Shown here: positions 52,465 through 61,506 of the stretch, piece after piece
Layout: the number at the start of each line of letters is the position of its first letter
Numbering within the stretch: the stretch's first letter is position 1
Assembly (NCBI GenBank): GCA_009911715.1
Contig: CP047880.1
Coordinates: 1,054,001-1,118,000 of the forward strand
Length of the DNA stretch: 64,000 nt
Reading direction: 5' to 3'
Source of the DNA: Methanomassiliicoccaceae archaeon DOK
GTDB taxonomy: Archaea > Thermoplasmatota > Thermoplasmata > Methanomassiliicoccales > Methanomethylophilaceae
Translations under genes and position numbers: made by a program
Notes under the pieces: generated by a model
Told to the model about the DNA's origin: nothing
Database searches by the model: none
What the model saw: the letters and a program-made list of their open reading frames with translations, nothing else

Positions 52465-53371
52465 CAGGATGTTCGCCTGCGAGAGGCAGTTCGCCAAGGC
52501 GGGCGCGCCGTCGGCGGACCTGCTGTCCCAGGTGGTGAGGGACACGTCCCCCTGGCAGCTGGAGTCCCACAGGAAGATGTTCGTCAGGGACGACCACTCC
52601 CGCCGCGGGGCCCTTGACGACTCCGTCTGGAGGGAGCTCTCCCAGCAGGTCATGGCCGAGGTGGAGGGTTTCGTCAGGGACGACGAGGGGAGGACCGGGG
52701 CGCTGATGTCGATCCTCAGGATACGCAACCGCAGGAGGTACGACTACCGCTCGTTCCTGCGCAAGTTCATGGCCAGCCGCACCGTGGTCAGGGAGAGCCA
52801 GACGGAGTTCGACCCCATCTACTACACCTACGGGCTGTCCGTCTACGGGAACATGCCGCTGATCGACTCCCTGGAGCAGTCAGACTCCGGCAGGGTGGAG
52901 GAGTTCGTCATCGCCATAGACACCTCCGGCTCCACCATGAGGGGACCCGTGGTCAGGTTCCTCGAGGAGGCCTTCGACGTCCTCAGGCAGACCCACGCCG
53001 GCCGCGGGGCCAACCTCCATGTCATCCAATGCGACGACATGGTCCGCTCGGACGACGTCGTCACCTGCGAGGGCGACCTGCGCAGGCTGGTTAACGGGTT
53101 CGAGCTCAGGGGCGGAGGGGGCACCGACTTCAGGCCGGTGTTCGACTACGTCGACAGGATGGTCGAAGAGGGCGGGTTCAGGGACCTCAGGGGCCTGATG
53201 TACTTCACGGACGGGTTCGGCACGTACCCGACGAGGCGTCCGAGGTACGACACCGCGTTCGTGTTCTGCGACGACAGGTACAGGGACCACGAGGTGCCGC
53301 CGTGGGCAATGAGGATAGTGGTCAGGACCGAGGACATAATGGGGCCTGCGCAAACCCCAAATACCCAGTGA
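52109..53371 (+). CDS. vWA-domain protein (DUF2201-like), metallopeptidase site altered
   Basis: A 420-residue protein. The N-terminal half resembles the DUF2201 putative metallopeptidase domain, but where HExxH is expected the sequence is DLAHCVLHCVLGH, with Cys75 in place of the catalytic Glu. The C-terminal von Willebrand A domain has the MIDAS residues in AIDTSGSTM, GGGGTDFRP and YFTDGFG. Next to it a MoxR ATPase is encoded; such pairs act in protein remodelling and, in some cases, in conflict systems. Confidence 0.82.
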   Translation: MDPGDAATEIVSAAASRLCLDMRFLSRAVLSLRTAVEPGEGRPFCDGRTVTFRHDTVITSFRNEPNSVTRDLAHCVLHCVLGHGSPGNPPETDLAEDMLVEYVLDCLDTPHTSVPGRDDRMFACERQFAKAGAPSADLLSQVVRDTSPWQLESHRKMFVRDDHSRRGALDDSVWRELSQQVMAEVEGFVRDDEGRTGALMSILRIRNRRRYDYRSFLRKFMASRTVVRESQTEFDPIYYTYGLSVYGNMPLIDSLEQSDSGRVEEFVIAIDTSGSTMRGPVVRFLEEAFDVLRQTHAGRGANLHVIQCDDMVRSDDVVTCEGDLRRLVNGFELRGGGGTDFRPVFDYVDRMVEEGGFRDLRGLMYFTDGFGTYPTRRPRYDTAFVFCDDRYRDHEVPPWAMRIVVRTEDIMGPAQTPNTQ

Positions 53372-53393
53372 GCAGAAGAGATGGTGAGAGAAG

Positions 53394-54830
53394 ATGGACA
53401 TTCAATCCGCCAAAGATCAGGTGAAGGACGCGATCCGCTCCTATCTGGACAAGGATCCCGCGGGGAACTACGTCATACCGAGGAACAGGCAGAGGCCGAT
53501 AATGCTCATCGGCGCGCCCGGCCTGGGCAAGACGGCGATAATGTCGCAGATCGCGGCGGAGCTGGACATAGGCTACGTCGGGTACACCATCACCCACCAC
53601 ACCCGCCAGTCAGCCATCGGGCTCCCCATGATCGAGACCCGTGAGTACGGGGGCGTGGAGCACCCCATCACCAGGTACACAATGAGCGAGATAGTCGCCT
53701 CGGTGTACGAGGCCATGGAGACCCAGGGCCGCAGGGAGGGGATCCTGTTCATCGACGAGGTCAACTGCGTGTCCGAGACCCTCTCCGCCGCGATGCTGGA
53801 CCTCCTGCAGAACAAGAAGTTCGGCCCGCACCCCATCCCGTCCGGATGGGTGCTCGTCGCGGCCGGGAACCCCCCGGAGTTCAACTCCTCCGCCAGGGAG
53901 TTCGACATCGCGACCCTGGACAGGATCAGGGTGATCGACGTCGAGCCCGACACGGACGTCTGGCTCAAGTACGCCATGAGCGCCGGGATCCACGACGCCG
54001 TCACGTACTACCTGCAGGTCAAGCCCCAGAACCTCCTCAGGATAGAGAACACCCCGGACGGCCCCGTCTTCGTGACGCCAAGAGGCTGGGAGGACCTGTC
54101 CATGGTCCTGAGGGAGCACGAGCGCCTCGGACTGGACGTAGGCGTGGACCTGATCTCGCAGTACGTCAGGTACCCCGAGATAGCGGCGGAGTTCAAGCGC
54201 TACATGGACTTCCACAGGAAGTACTCCGAGGACCACGACGTGGACGCCATCCTCGACGGCAGGGCCGCGGATCCAGACACGATCGCCGGCGCCGGGGCGG
54301 AGGAGAAGATCTCGCTGATCTCTGTGATCATAGGGAGGCTCAACTCCGAGGCCGAGGAGGGCATGGACCTGCTGGAGCTCCGGAGGAGGCTGGAGGGCGC
54401 AGGGTCAGGCGACCTGGACCGCATCAGGGACGACCTGAGGAGGTCCCTGGAGGGCAACGGGACCGCCGATTCGAGGCGCACGGCGGCGTACTGCCTGTCC
54501 GCGCTCAGCGGGGCCGGTGACGCCGACGCCGCCAGGGAGGACTGCCGCAGGGCGTTGGACGACGTCCGCAGAAGGTTCGACTCGCACCTCGGGAACGCCA
54601 TGTCGTTCATGGTGTCGGCCTTCGGACAGGGCCAGGAGCCCGTCTCGCTGCTCGCCGGGCTGATCGGATGCTACAGCGTCGTGATGTTCTCGGACGTGGA
54701 CGGCCCGCTGTACAGATACAACGAGGAACTGCTCACCTCGGGGCGCGACAGGCGCCTCGTGGAGATGACGGAGGGTCTGCGATGGCAAACAAGATCGAGA
54801 GCGAGCCCTGCGAAGGCGGACGCCGCATAA
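53394..54830 (+). CDS. MoxR-type AAA+ ATPase
   Basis: A 478-residue AAA+ protein with Walker A GAPGLGKT (40-47), Walker B ILFIDEVN, and sensor region VAAGNPPEFNSSAREFD. The C-terminal 200 residues are helical. MoxR ATPases usually partner with a vWA protein, here encoded 22 bases upstream. The last 49 bases overlap the next gene. Energy-driven remodelling of a client is the inferred role. Confidence 0.9.
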   Translation: MDIQSAKDQVKDAIRSYLDKDPAGNYVIPRNRQRPIMLIGAPGLGKTAIMSQIAAELDIGYVGYTITHHTRQSAIGLPMIETREYGGVEHPITRYTMSEIVASVYEAMETQGRREGILFIDEVNCVSETLSAAMLDLLQNKKFGPHPIPSGWVLVAAGNPPEFNSSAREFDIATLDRIRVIDVEPDTDVWLKYAMSAGIHDAVTYYLQVKPQNLLRIENTPDGPVFVTPRGWEDLSMVLREHERLGLDVGVDLISQYVRYPEIAAEFKRYMDFHRKYSEDHDVDAILDGRAADPDTIAGAGAEEKISLISVIIGRLNSEAEEGMDLLELRRRLEGAGSGDLDRIRDDLRRSLEGNGTADSRRTAAYCLSALSGAGDADAAREDCRRALDDVRRRFDSHLGNAMSFMVSAFGQGQEPVSLLAGLIGCYSVVMFSDVDGPLYRYNEELLTSGRDRRLVEMTEGLRWQTRSRASPAKADAA

Positions 54831-55465
54831 CCAGGCTGGTCTCCACGGACCGCGACATCGTCGTTCCGGACTCCGTAGACGGGGCCGCGGTCGTCGCGAT
54901 CGGACCGTTCTTCCTCTCCGGATCGCCGGCGTCCGACGGCAGGACCGTCACCGTGCCGGGGACCGTCGCGGAGATCGACCGCGACGCCTTCGGCGGGATA
55001 ATCGGGATCAGGGGGATAGCCTACGGCGGGACGATGGAGGCCTTCTGCTCCCTGGGGCTCGACGCCGAGTTCGACGTGGAGGTCTCCACAGCCGACGGGC
55101 ACAGGTTCGGTTTCCTCTCCGGGTACCCCATGAGGTTCCCGGCGTTCGACGAGGCCATCCAGTCCATGAACTTCAAGATGACCCAGGAGCTGGCCGTCAG
55201 CAGGCTCAGGGACCCGGTCCTCCTGACGCCGGAGTGCGGGGAGCGCTACCGCCGCTACCTGTCCAGCAGGATAATGCCCCGTGCGGAGCAGGCGGTGACC
55301 TCGGGGGACACATCAAGGCTGGCCGAGCTCCTGTCCACGGGAATGTTCGACGACGCGTCGGTCAGGACGCTGATGGAGAGGTCCCTGCGCTCCGGGAAGA
55401 CCGCCGTCACGAGCATGCTCATGTCGGAGCTGTACTCGAGAAGAAAAGGAGAGAAGAGGGCCTGA
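54782..55465 (+). CDS. Unknown protein with BspA-like repeat and helical tail
   Basis: A 227-residue protein. Residues 20-75 (IVVPDSVDGAAVVAIGP, VTVPGTVAEIDRDAF) look like BspA-type leucine-rich repeats; the rest is helical. It overlaps moxR by 49 bases, so translation is coupled. It may be the client or adaptor of the MoxR-vWA pair; no family is recognised. Confidence 0.6.
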   Translation: MANKIESEPCEGGRRITRLVSTDRDIVVPDSVDGAAVVAIGPFFLSGSPASDGRTVTVPGTVAEIDRDAFGGIIGIRGIAYGGTMEAFCSLGLDAEFDVEVSTADGHRFGFLSGYPMRFPAFDEAIQSMNFKMTQELAVSRLRDPVLLTPECGERYRRYLSSRIMPRAEQAVTSGDTSRLAELLSTGMFDDASVRTLMERSLRSGKTAVTSMLMSELYSRRKGEKRA

Positions 55466-55479
55466 GGCCCCCGTTTTGA

Positions 55480-56829
55480 TCAGACGGACAGGACGAATCC
55501 CGCCAGGTCGTCGATGACCGTCGGGTTCACCGTCATCTGCGTGAGGTAGTAGTCCGAGCTGTCGCCGTCGTACTGGCCGGGCGAGCAGAACAGGTGGTTC
55601 AGGCCCGCGTACATCACGCCGCGGACGTTGTCCTTCCCGTCGAGGATGTCCATCCACGCGCCGTGGTCCCTCTCGTAGGAGACCTGCCAGTCGGACATGC
55701 CCTGCATGAACAGCATGGGGATGTCGAGCCCGAGCGCGATGTCCGCCACCGCGTAGTCGTCGATTGACTTCAGGTAGTATGCGGACATGCCGAACACGGT
55801 CGTCGTGAGGAGCTGCTCCTCGGTCATGGAGTCGAGCGATCCGGCGAGCGCCAGCTGCGCCTCCACGTACTGGATGCTCTGGTCCTTCAGCTCCCCGTCT
55901 GGCATGGCCTCGATGAGCAGCATGTTCTGGTCGTAGGAGATCTCGGCGAGGCTCCTGGGGCTTCCGGCCAAGGAGACCATGCCGTCGTACAGCCCGTCCG
56001 ACTCCTGGACGATGGCCGGGGCCATCATGCCTCCGAGGCTGTGGCCGATGAGGATCACCTTCTCGTACCCCATACCCTTCAGGAGGGCTGCGGCGGACAC
56101 GGCGTCGTCGACTGTCTCGTACCCGATGTCCAGGGAGTTCCCCAGCTCCACCGAGTCCCACGGGTAGGCGTAGGTCCTGTCGTCGTACCTGAGGACGTCG
56201 ACGCCCTGCTGGGCGAGGCCCCAGGCGATCTGCTGGAAGATCCTGTTGTCCCCGAAGACGCAGTCCATTCCCTGGGGCCCGGATCCGGAGACGAGCACGG
56301 CGGCGACCCTGTGGTCGGACGTCCCGGACGACGAGATGACCCCGTCCAGAGGCTTCATCCCGTCGGCTCCTACCTGGACGGGGGTCTCGACGATCCCCTC
56401 CGGGACGGCGTTCCCGTTGGGCAGCTCCCTGGGCGTGATGTAGAACGCGTCCACACCGTCATCGCCTGTGTGGGTCCAGACGAGGGCGCCGGAGTAGGTG
56501 TAGGTCATCGGCGTGCACGAGATACCGTTCTCAGGAGAGTAGGTCTCCCCGATGGAGACGTACGGTCCGTACTGCAGCTCGGTGGAGTACTGGAGGGTCG
56601 ACAGCAGGACGCCGAAGTACTCGGCACCACCGAGGGGCTCGTAGGCGGCCTTGAGTTCGGGGGCGAACAACTCGTAGGCGGCCGCCGCGTCCCCTCCGAT
56701 CAGACCCTCGGCGAACGGCCGGGAGTCGTCGGAATCCTCGTCCACGGAGGTGTACTGCCATGAGGCGAGGAGGCAGATCACGATCACGACCGCTGAGACG
56801 GCCATGATCTTGACGTTGTTCTTCTGCAT
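55480..56829 (-). CDS. Membrane-anchored alpha/beta hydrolase
   Basis: A 449-residue protein with an N-terminal membrane segment (VKIMAVSAVVIVICLLASW), a small domain resembling DUF3887 (residues 35-130), and an alpha/beta hydrolase with the nucleophile elbow GHSLGG, oxyanion region LVSGSGPQGMD and a C-terminal His in GLNHLF. It is probably an extracytoplasmic esterase; substrate unknown. Confidence 0.82.
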   Translation of the reverse strand: MQKNNVKIMAVSAVVIVICLLASWQYTSVDEDSDDSRPFAEGLIGGDAAAAYELFAPELKAAYEPLGGAEYFGVLLSTLQYSTELQYGPYVSIGETYSPENGISCTPMTYTYSGALVWTHTGDDGVDAFYITPRELPNGNAVPEGIVETPVQVGADGMKPLDGVISSSGTSDHRVAAVLVSGSGPQGMDCVFGDNRIFQQIAWGLAQQGVDVLRYDDRTYAYPWDSVELGNSLDIGYETVDDAVSAAALLKGMGYEKVILIGHSLGGMMAPAIVQESDGLYDGMVSLAGSPRSLAEISYDQNMLLIEAMPDGELKDQSIQYVEAQLALAGSLDSMTEEQLLTTTVFGMSAYYLKSIDDYAVADIALGLDIPMLFMQGMSDWQVSYERDHGAWMDILDGKDNVRGVMYAGLNHLFCSPGQYDGDSSDYYLTQMTVNPTVIDDLAGFVLSV

Positions 56830-56867
56830 GTTGGGAGTAATGGAGAAGTGGGGTTAAGGTGTTTGGG

Positions 56868-56884
56868 CCTCCCCTGTGGGGAGG
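56868..56884 (-). terminator. Hairpin after the surface protein gene
   Basis: CCTCCCC-TGT-GGGGAGG, 23 bases after the surface-protein stop and ahead of the hydrolase gene on the same strand. Confidence 0.5.
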
Positions 56885-56907
56885 AAAAGAATTCACAAAG
56901 AATAGGT

Positions 56908-58665
56908 TTAAGCTGCAGGTACTGTGGAATCTGCAGTCACTACGAAATCGTTTGTTGTCCCGGATACAGGTTTGAACGTTTCTGATACGTCGGAACCATT
57001 ATATTTCGCTGTACCGCCGTTAATCTTGAAGGCATAGTCATGTTCGACTACAAGCCTTACAGTATCATTTCCTTCAATTTTTAGAACTCCGATTTCCACA
57101 GAAATGCCTGCAGGAATCGTGAACTTGACATCTACTGTGGATGTCTGGTAGTTGACTTCCGTATAGTCGGACTCTCCGACGTTCTTGTTGTCGGCCAACA
57201 TTTCTCCAAGGTAGTATTCGTCCTGATTCCAGTTCTTGAAATCAGACATAGCGGCAACAGAGGTGGAGCCGTTGACGAATGCCTCATCCTTCAGAACAGC
57301 GGATATTGCGACATCGCCTTCAATAGCGTAAACGGTCATGTATTCCTTTCCGTTGACGTTGAATACCGTGCTCTTGATCTTGGTTGTACCAGATGGCGTG
57401 AAGTCCCCGTCCCCGTAGACCTTGATGTAGGAATCTGCCCCCAGAATAATGGAAGCTGTTATTGTAGCGTTGTTGTCGCTGACCTTCGTGAAATCAGTGG
57501 GCTTCTCCCCGATGGTCATCACTCCGTTGAGATTGACCGTTCCGTCGATGGTTGTAGGATCAAGAACAGTCATGGTTCCCGTGACGTTCAGCAGGGCTTT
57601 GACTGTGCCTGCAGCCCTGATGTTGCCGCCGTCGAAAGTGATGTTGCCCGCGACGCTGATGGCGGCGGCCTTTCCATCTGCAGAGGCTCCTGCGGTTATG
57701 GTTGATCCTGTGCCGAGTATCAGTGTCGCACCGGAATCTACGGCAAGTGTGTTACCAGTTCCGTTGACTGTGAGTGTCCCTGCGTTGATGGTTCCTCCAG
57801 TCACGGATGCTGCACCGGAGAGTGTTCCGTCTATGGAGATCTCCGTTGTGGTCGCCGATCCGGATGTGGTGACGTCCAGATCGATCGTGATTCCGTTGAC
57901 AGACACGAGCTTGAGGGTTCCCGCTCCGGTGGCGGTCACAGATGCGCTGAGCTTACCGGTAGCGTCGATAATCGGGCTGTCGGTCGAAGTTCCGCTGAGT
58001 GTAATCGTCCCCAGAGTCACGTTTGCACCGTCCATGATGGTGAGTTCCTCGGTGTTCGAAATCGTGATGTTCGAGTTCTCGTTGACAGTTCCGAATATCT
58101 CCACGTCGCTGTTGGCGGCAGCCGCATTGGCGGCAGTCGTGAGAACGACGAACTCGTCGGAATTGACGTAGAGCGCCCCGTTGGCGAAATACATTATTCC
58201 CGTGATATTGCCGAGGAAGTCCTGGCTGGCGAAGTCGTTGGGAGTCATGATGAGCTGCCCTGTGGACGTGACCGACCTGGTCTCACCGTTTCCGTTCTGG
58301 TAGACTGGCGTGTAGCTGCCGTCCTCCTCCTGCTTCACGAACGTAATGGATCCGTCCGTGGCGTCGAGAGTTCCTTTCACATCGACCTTGGCGTTTGCTC
58401 CGAGCATCTTTATCTCGGCGCCGTCCGTGAGGGCGAGTTTTCCGTTCTCACCGATCGTGAGGGCTCCCTCTATGACCATGTCCTCGGAGATCGTCCTCTC
58501 GTTGTCTATCGTAAGTCCGTCGGATGGATCGTCGGAACCTCCGTTGCCACCATCATCTTTCAGCACAACATATGCTGCTACCGCGGCGATGATGACTACC
58601 GCCGCGATGATGATGACGAGGATCCTGCGGTCCTTTAGCATGTTGGCTAGTGCATCCCCTTTCAT
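56908..58665 (-). CDS. Large anchored surface protein with beta-helix-like repeats
   Basis: A 585-residue protein. The N-terminus has one membrane helix (RILVIIIAAVVIIAAVAAYV) then a Gly/Asp/Ser linker, and the rest is Thr/Gly/Asn-rich with repeated TxxGNITxxxG-type strands suggesting a right-handed beta-helix. Surface attachment or environment sensing is likely. Starts at 58665 or 58641 (MLKDRR) are both possible. The anchor resembles that of the 35878 protein. Confidence 0.7.
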   Translation of the reverse strand: MKGDALANMLKDRRILVIIIAAVVIIAAVAAYVVLKDDGGNGGSDDPSDGLTIDNERTISEDMVIEGALTIGENGKLALTDGAEIKMLGANAKVDVKGTLDATDGSITFVKQEEDGSYTPVYQNGNGETRSVTSTGQLIMTPNDFASQDFLGNITGIMYFANGALYVNSDEFVVLTTAANAAAANSDVEIFGTVNENSNITISNTEELTIMDGANVTLGTITLSGTSTDSPIIDATGKLSASVTATGAGTLKLVSVNGITIDLDVTTSGSATTTEISIDGTLSGAASVTGGTINAGTLTVNGTGNTLAVDSGATLILGTGSTITAGASADGKAAAISVAGNITFDGGNIRAAGTVKALLNVTGTMTVLDPTTIDGTVNLNGVMTIGEKPTDFTKVSDNNATITASIILGADSYIKVYGDGDFTPSGTTKIKSTVFNVNGKEYMTVYAIEGDVAISAVLKDEAFVNGSTSVAAMSDFKNWNQDEYYLGEMLADNKNVGESDYTEVNYQTSTVDVKFTIPAGISVEIGVLKIEGNDTVRLVVEHDYAFKINGGTAKYNGSDVSETFKPVSGTTNDFVVTADSTVPAA

Positions 58666-58793
58666 CGGGCATGCATCCTTCTGGAAACTATATAATGAGC
58701 AAGTTTAAGACCCTAAGACCTACCGTCCGAAAATCGGTTCAGTGGCGTTAAAACCTGTGGACGGTGACGGGAAGGGATGTTGGAAACGGGTTT

Positions 58794-58810
58794 CGGGGAC
58801 TAGGTCCCCG
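58794..58810 (-). terminator. Hairpin after the small HTH gene
   Basis: CGGGGAC-TAG-GTCCCCG, 7 bases beyond the stop of the 58817 gene. Confidence 0.5.
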
Positions 58811-58816
58811 GAAGCC

Positions 58817-58996
58817 TCACTGGGCGGGCTCCCACTTGCACCTGACGGGGGACACGATGGCGCCCTCGGCCTTGAGCTCCTTGAACGCCTTGTCGATCTC
58901 CTTCCTGTCGATGCCCGTGGCCTTCTCGACCTCGCCGGCGCTCATGGGCTTGCCGGCCTCCTTCATGGCTTTGATGACATCCTCTTTGACTGTCAT
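58817..58996 (-). CDS. Small winged-helix protein
   Basis: A 59-residue protein: MTVKEDVIKAMKEAGKPMSA then GEVEKATGIDRKEIDKAFKE, a clean winged-helix fold with wing VSPVRCKWE. A GGTG box 6 bases before the ATG at 58996 and a TATA-like TGTATATG about 35 bases upstream set the start. Probably a DNA-binding regulator. Confidence 0.7.
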   Translation of the reverse strand: MTVKEDVIKAMKEAGKPMSAGEVEKATGIDRKEIDKAFKELKAEGAIVSPVRCKWEPAQ

Positions 58997-59086
58997 GTTA
59001 ACACCGTGAAGTGGTATCGCGAACATGTTCATATACATTCCCCACCCCCCAAAACGTTTGTATCGGTCACGGTTGGTGATGTCTCC

Positions 59087-60223
59087 ATGGAGGGCGCGGA
59101 GTCCGTGGGGGCCAGGGCGGCGGGGTTCGTAAAGGGACAGGTTGTCCTAGTCGTCTCCGCCGTCCTCGCGGTCGCGTCCATGATCCTGGTGCCCCCGTCT
59201 CAGGAGTACGTCGACTACATCGACGTCCGCATGCTCTGCATCCTGTTCTGCTTCATGGCGGTGGTGGCGGGCATGAGGGAGTGCCACCTCTTCGGAGCGG
59301 TCGCCGCCCGCCTCCTGGCCGGGAGGCGCAGCCTCAGGTCCCTATGCCTGATACTGATCCTCCTGCCGTTCTTCTGCTCCATGTTCATCACCAACGACGT
59401 GGCGCTGATCACCTTCGTCCCGTTCACCATCCTGGTCCTGGGCCTGGCGGGCGAGGGGAGGGCGATCCTCCCCGTGGTGGTGATGCAGACCGTCGCCGCC
59501 AACCTCGGGAGCATGCTGCTTCCCTTCGGCAACCCGCAGAACCTGTTCATCTACTCCCGGTACGGGGTCGGGACCGGCGAGATGGTGGCGCTGCTTGCCC
59601 CGTACGTCGTGGTCGGCGGGATCGTCATGTGCCTGATGTGCGCCAGGTTCGCCACCCGCGAGGTCCACGTGGACATCAGCAGGGACAGGGACGTCCGCCA
59701 CAGGGGGTTCCTGGCGCTGATGGTCGTCCTGTTCGCCCTGTGCATACTGACCGTCCTGCGCGTCCTCCCCTGGCAGGCCGTGCTTGCGGTGACGGTCCTG
59801 GCGATCGGCCTCACCCACCGCCGCGTCCTCGCCAGGGTGGACTACGGCCTGCTGCTGACCTTCGTCTGCCTGTTCGTCTTCACAGGCAACATATCCCACA
59901 TCGACGCCGTCAGCTCCGCCCTGGAGGGCCTCATGTCGTGGGAGCCGATGCTCGCCTCGCTGGGAGTCAGCCAGGTCATCAGCAACGTCCCGGCGGCCAC
60001 GCTGCTGTCCGGGTTCGCCGACGACTGGCAGGGGCTGCTCGTGGGGGTGGACGTGGGCGGGTTCGGGACGCCCATCGCATCGATGGCCAGCATGATATCC
60101 CTCGGGTTCTACTCCAAGCTGGAGGGCGCGAACACCAGGAGGTACCTGGCCTGGTTCACCGCAGCCAACGTCGCCATGGTGGCCGTCCTGGTGGCCACCT
60201 ACTGCGTCCTGAACGCGCTCTGA
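59087..60223 (+). CDS. ArsB/NhaD/SLC13-type anion permease, copy 1
   Basis: A 378-residue membrane protein with about 10-11 helices, the hairpin motifs FITNDVALITFVPF and SNVPAATLLSG typical of the ion transporter superfamily, and QTVAANLGSMLLPFGNPQN. Substrate (arsenite, sodium/proton, citrate or sulfate) is not predictable. The next gene is a tandem copy, about 55-60% identical by eye. The start is the first ATG that begins the family homology. Confidence 0.8.
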   Translation: MEGAESVGARAAGFVKGQVVLVVSAVLAVASMILVPPSQEYVDYIDVRMLCILFCFMAVVAGMRECHLFGAVAARLLAGRRSLRSLCLILILLPFFCSMFITNDVALITFVPFTILVLGLAGEGRAILPVVVMQTVAANLGSMLLPFGNPQNLFIYSRYGVGTGEMVALLAPYVVVGGIVMCLMCARFATREVHVDISRDRDVRHRGFLALMVVLFALCILTVLRVLPWQAVLAVTVLAIGLTHRRVLARVDYGLLLTFVCLFVFTGNISHIDAVSSALEGLMSWEPMLASLGVSQVISNVPAATLLSGFADDWQGLLVGVDVGGFGTPIASMASMISLGFYSKLEGANTRRYLAWFTAANVAMVAVLVATYCVLNAL

Positions 60224-60232
60224 CCCCGTCTA

Positions 60233-60242
60233 TGTAAAATAC
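60233..60242 (+). promoter_or_regulatory. TATA box of second permease copy
   Basis: TGTAAAATAC lies 22-31 bases before the ATG at 60264, so copy 2 has its own leaderless promoter despite the 40-base gap after copy 1. Confidence 0.45.
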
Positions 60243-60263
60243 GTAGGACCGCCATCCGAAGGC

Positions 60264-61403
60264 ATGGACTTCTGGGATCCCGACGACACCTTGGAGGACA
60301 GGGCGGAGAGGTTCCTCCGCAGCCAGGCGGTGCTCGTGGCCTCCGCCGTCCTCGCGGTCGCGTCCATGTTCCTGGTGCCGCCGTCCTGGGGGTACGTCGA
60401 CTACATCGACGTCCGCACCCTGTGCATCCTGTTCTGCTTCATGGCGGTGGTGGCCGGCCTCAAGAAGTGCAACGTGTTCAAGATCCTGGCCCAGCGCATC
60501 CTTGGCGGGAGCAGGAGCGTCACCGTCCTATGCCTGCTGCTCGTGCTGCTGCCGTTCTTCTGCGCCATGTTCATCACCAACGACGTGGCGCTTCTTACCT
60601 TCGTGCCGTTCGCGATACTCGTCCTGAGAATGGCGAAAAGAAGCGACCTGATAGTCCCGGTGGTGGTCCTTCAGACGGTCGCGGCGATCCTCGGGAGCAT
60701 GTCCATCCCGTTCGGGAACGCCCAGAACCTGTACATCTCGTCCAACTACGACGTGGGCATGGCCGAGTTCTTCTCCGTGATGCTCCCGCTGACCCTGGTT
60801 GGCCTGGTCGTGGTGGTGGCCCTGTCCCTGAGGTTCGGACGCGATAGGGTGAGCATCGAGTTCGAGAAGACCTACGCCCTCAAGCACAGGAAGCTGCTGG
60901 CGGTGTCCGTGGTGCTGTTCGCGCTGTGCGTGGCCACCGTGCTCAGGTGGGTGCCCTACCAGGCCACCATCGTGCTGACGGTCGCCTCCATCCTCCTGGT
61001 GAGGCCGAAGACCCTTCTGAAGGTGGACTACGGCCTGCTCCTGACCATGGCGTTCATGTTCGTGTTCGCCGGCAACATGGCGCAGATAGACGCCGTGAGG
61101 CAGGTGTTCGGCGACCTGATGTCCTGGGACCCGACGGTCACCGCTATGGCTCTGAGCCAGGTGACCAGCAACATGCCGGCGTCGGTGCTGCTGTCGGAGT
61201 TCACCACGGACTGGCAGGGGCTGCTCGCCGGGATCGGGGTCGGCGGGTTCGGGACCCCGATAGCGTCCATGGCGAGCATCGTGTCGCTGAGGATCTACAT
61301 GAGGGAGGAGAGGGACGGCCCCGGAAGGTACCTCAGGCACTACACCGCCGTGAACGTCCTGATGCTGCTGGTGCTGGCGCCGATCGCCATCGTGATGGTC
61401 TGA
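60264..61403 (+). CDS. ArsB/NhaD/SLC13-type anion permease, copy 2
   Basis: A 379-residue paralogue of the upstream gene, sharing FITNDVALLTFVPF, SNMPASVLLSEF and GVGGFGTPIASMASI. Same topology. The tandem arrangement suggests a duplication followed by divergence, perhaps with different substrate or ion coupling. Confidence 0.8.
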   Translation: MDFWDPDDTLEDRAERFLRSQAVLVASAVLAVASMFLVPPSWGYVDYIDVRTLCILFCFMAVVAGLKKCNVFKILAQRILGGSRSVTVLCLLLVLLPFFCAMFITNDVALLTFVPFAILVLRMAKRSDLIVPVVVLQTVAAILGSMSIPFGNAQNLYISSNYDVGMAEFFSVMLPLTLVGLVVVVALSLRFGRDRVSIEFEKTYALKHRKLLAVSVVLFALCVATVLRWVPYQATIVLTVASILLVRPKTLLKVDYGLLLTMAFMFVFAGNMAQIDAVRQVFGDLMSWDPTVTAMALSQVTSNMPASVLLSEFTTDWQGLLAGIGVGGFGTPIASMASIVSLRIYMREERDGPGRYLRHYTAVNVLMLLVLAPIAIVMV

Positions 61404-61506
61404 CAACACTCTGGAAAAGTCGGTTGCCCTGGAACGGATGGTTCGGGATCGATAAGTGGGAAGACCCGGCCCGGGCGGTCGCACCGGACCGGTTTGGATC
61501 GTTCCT

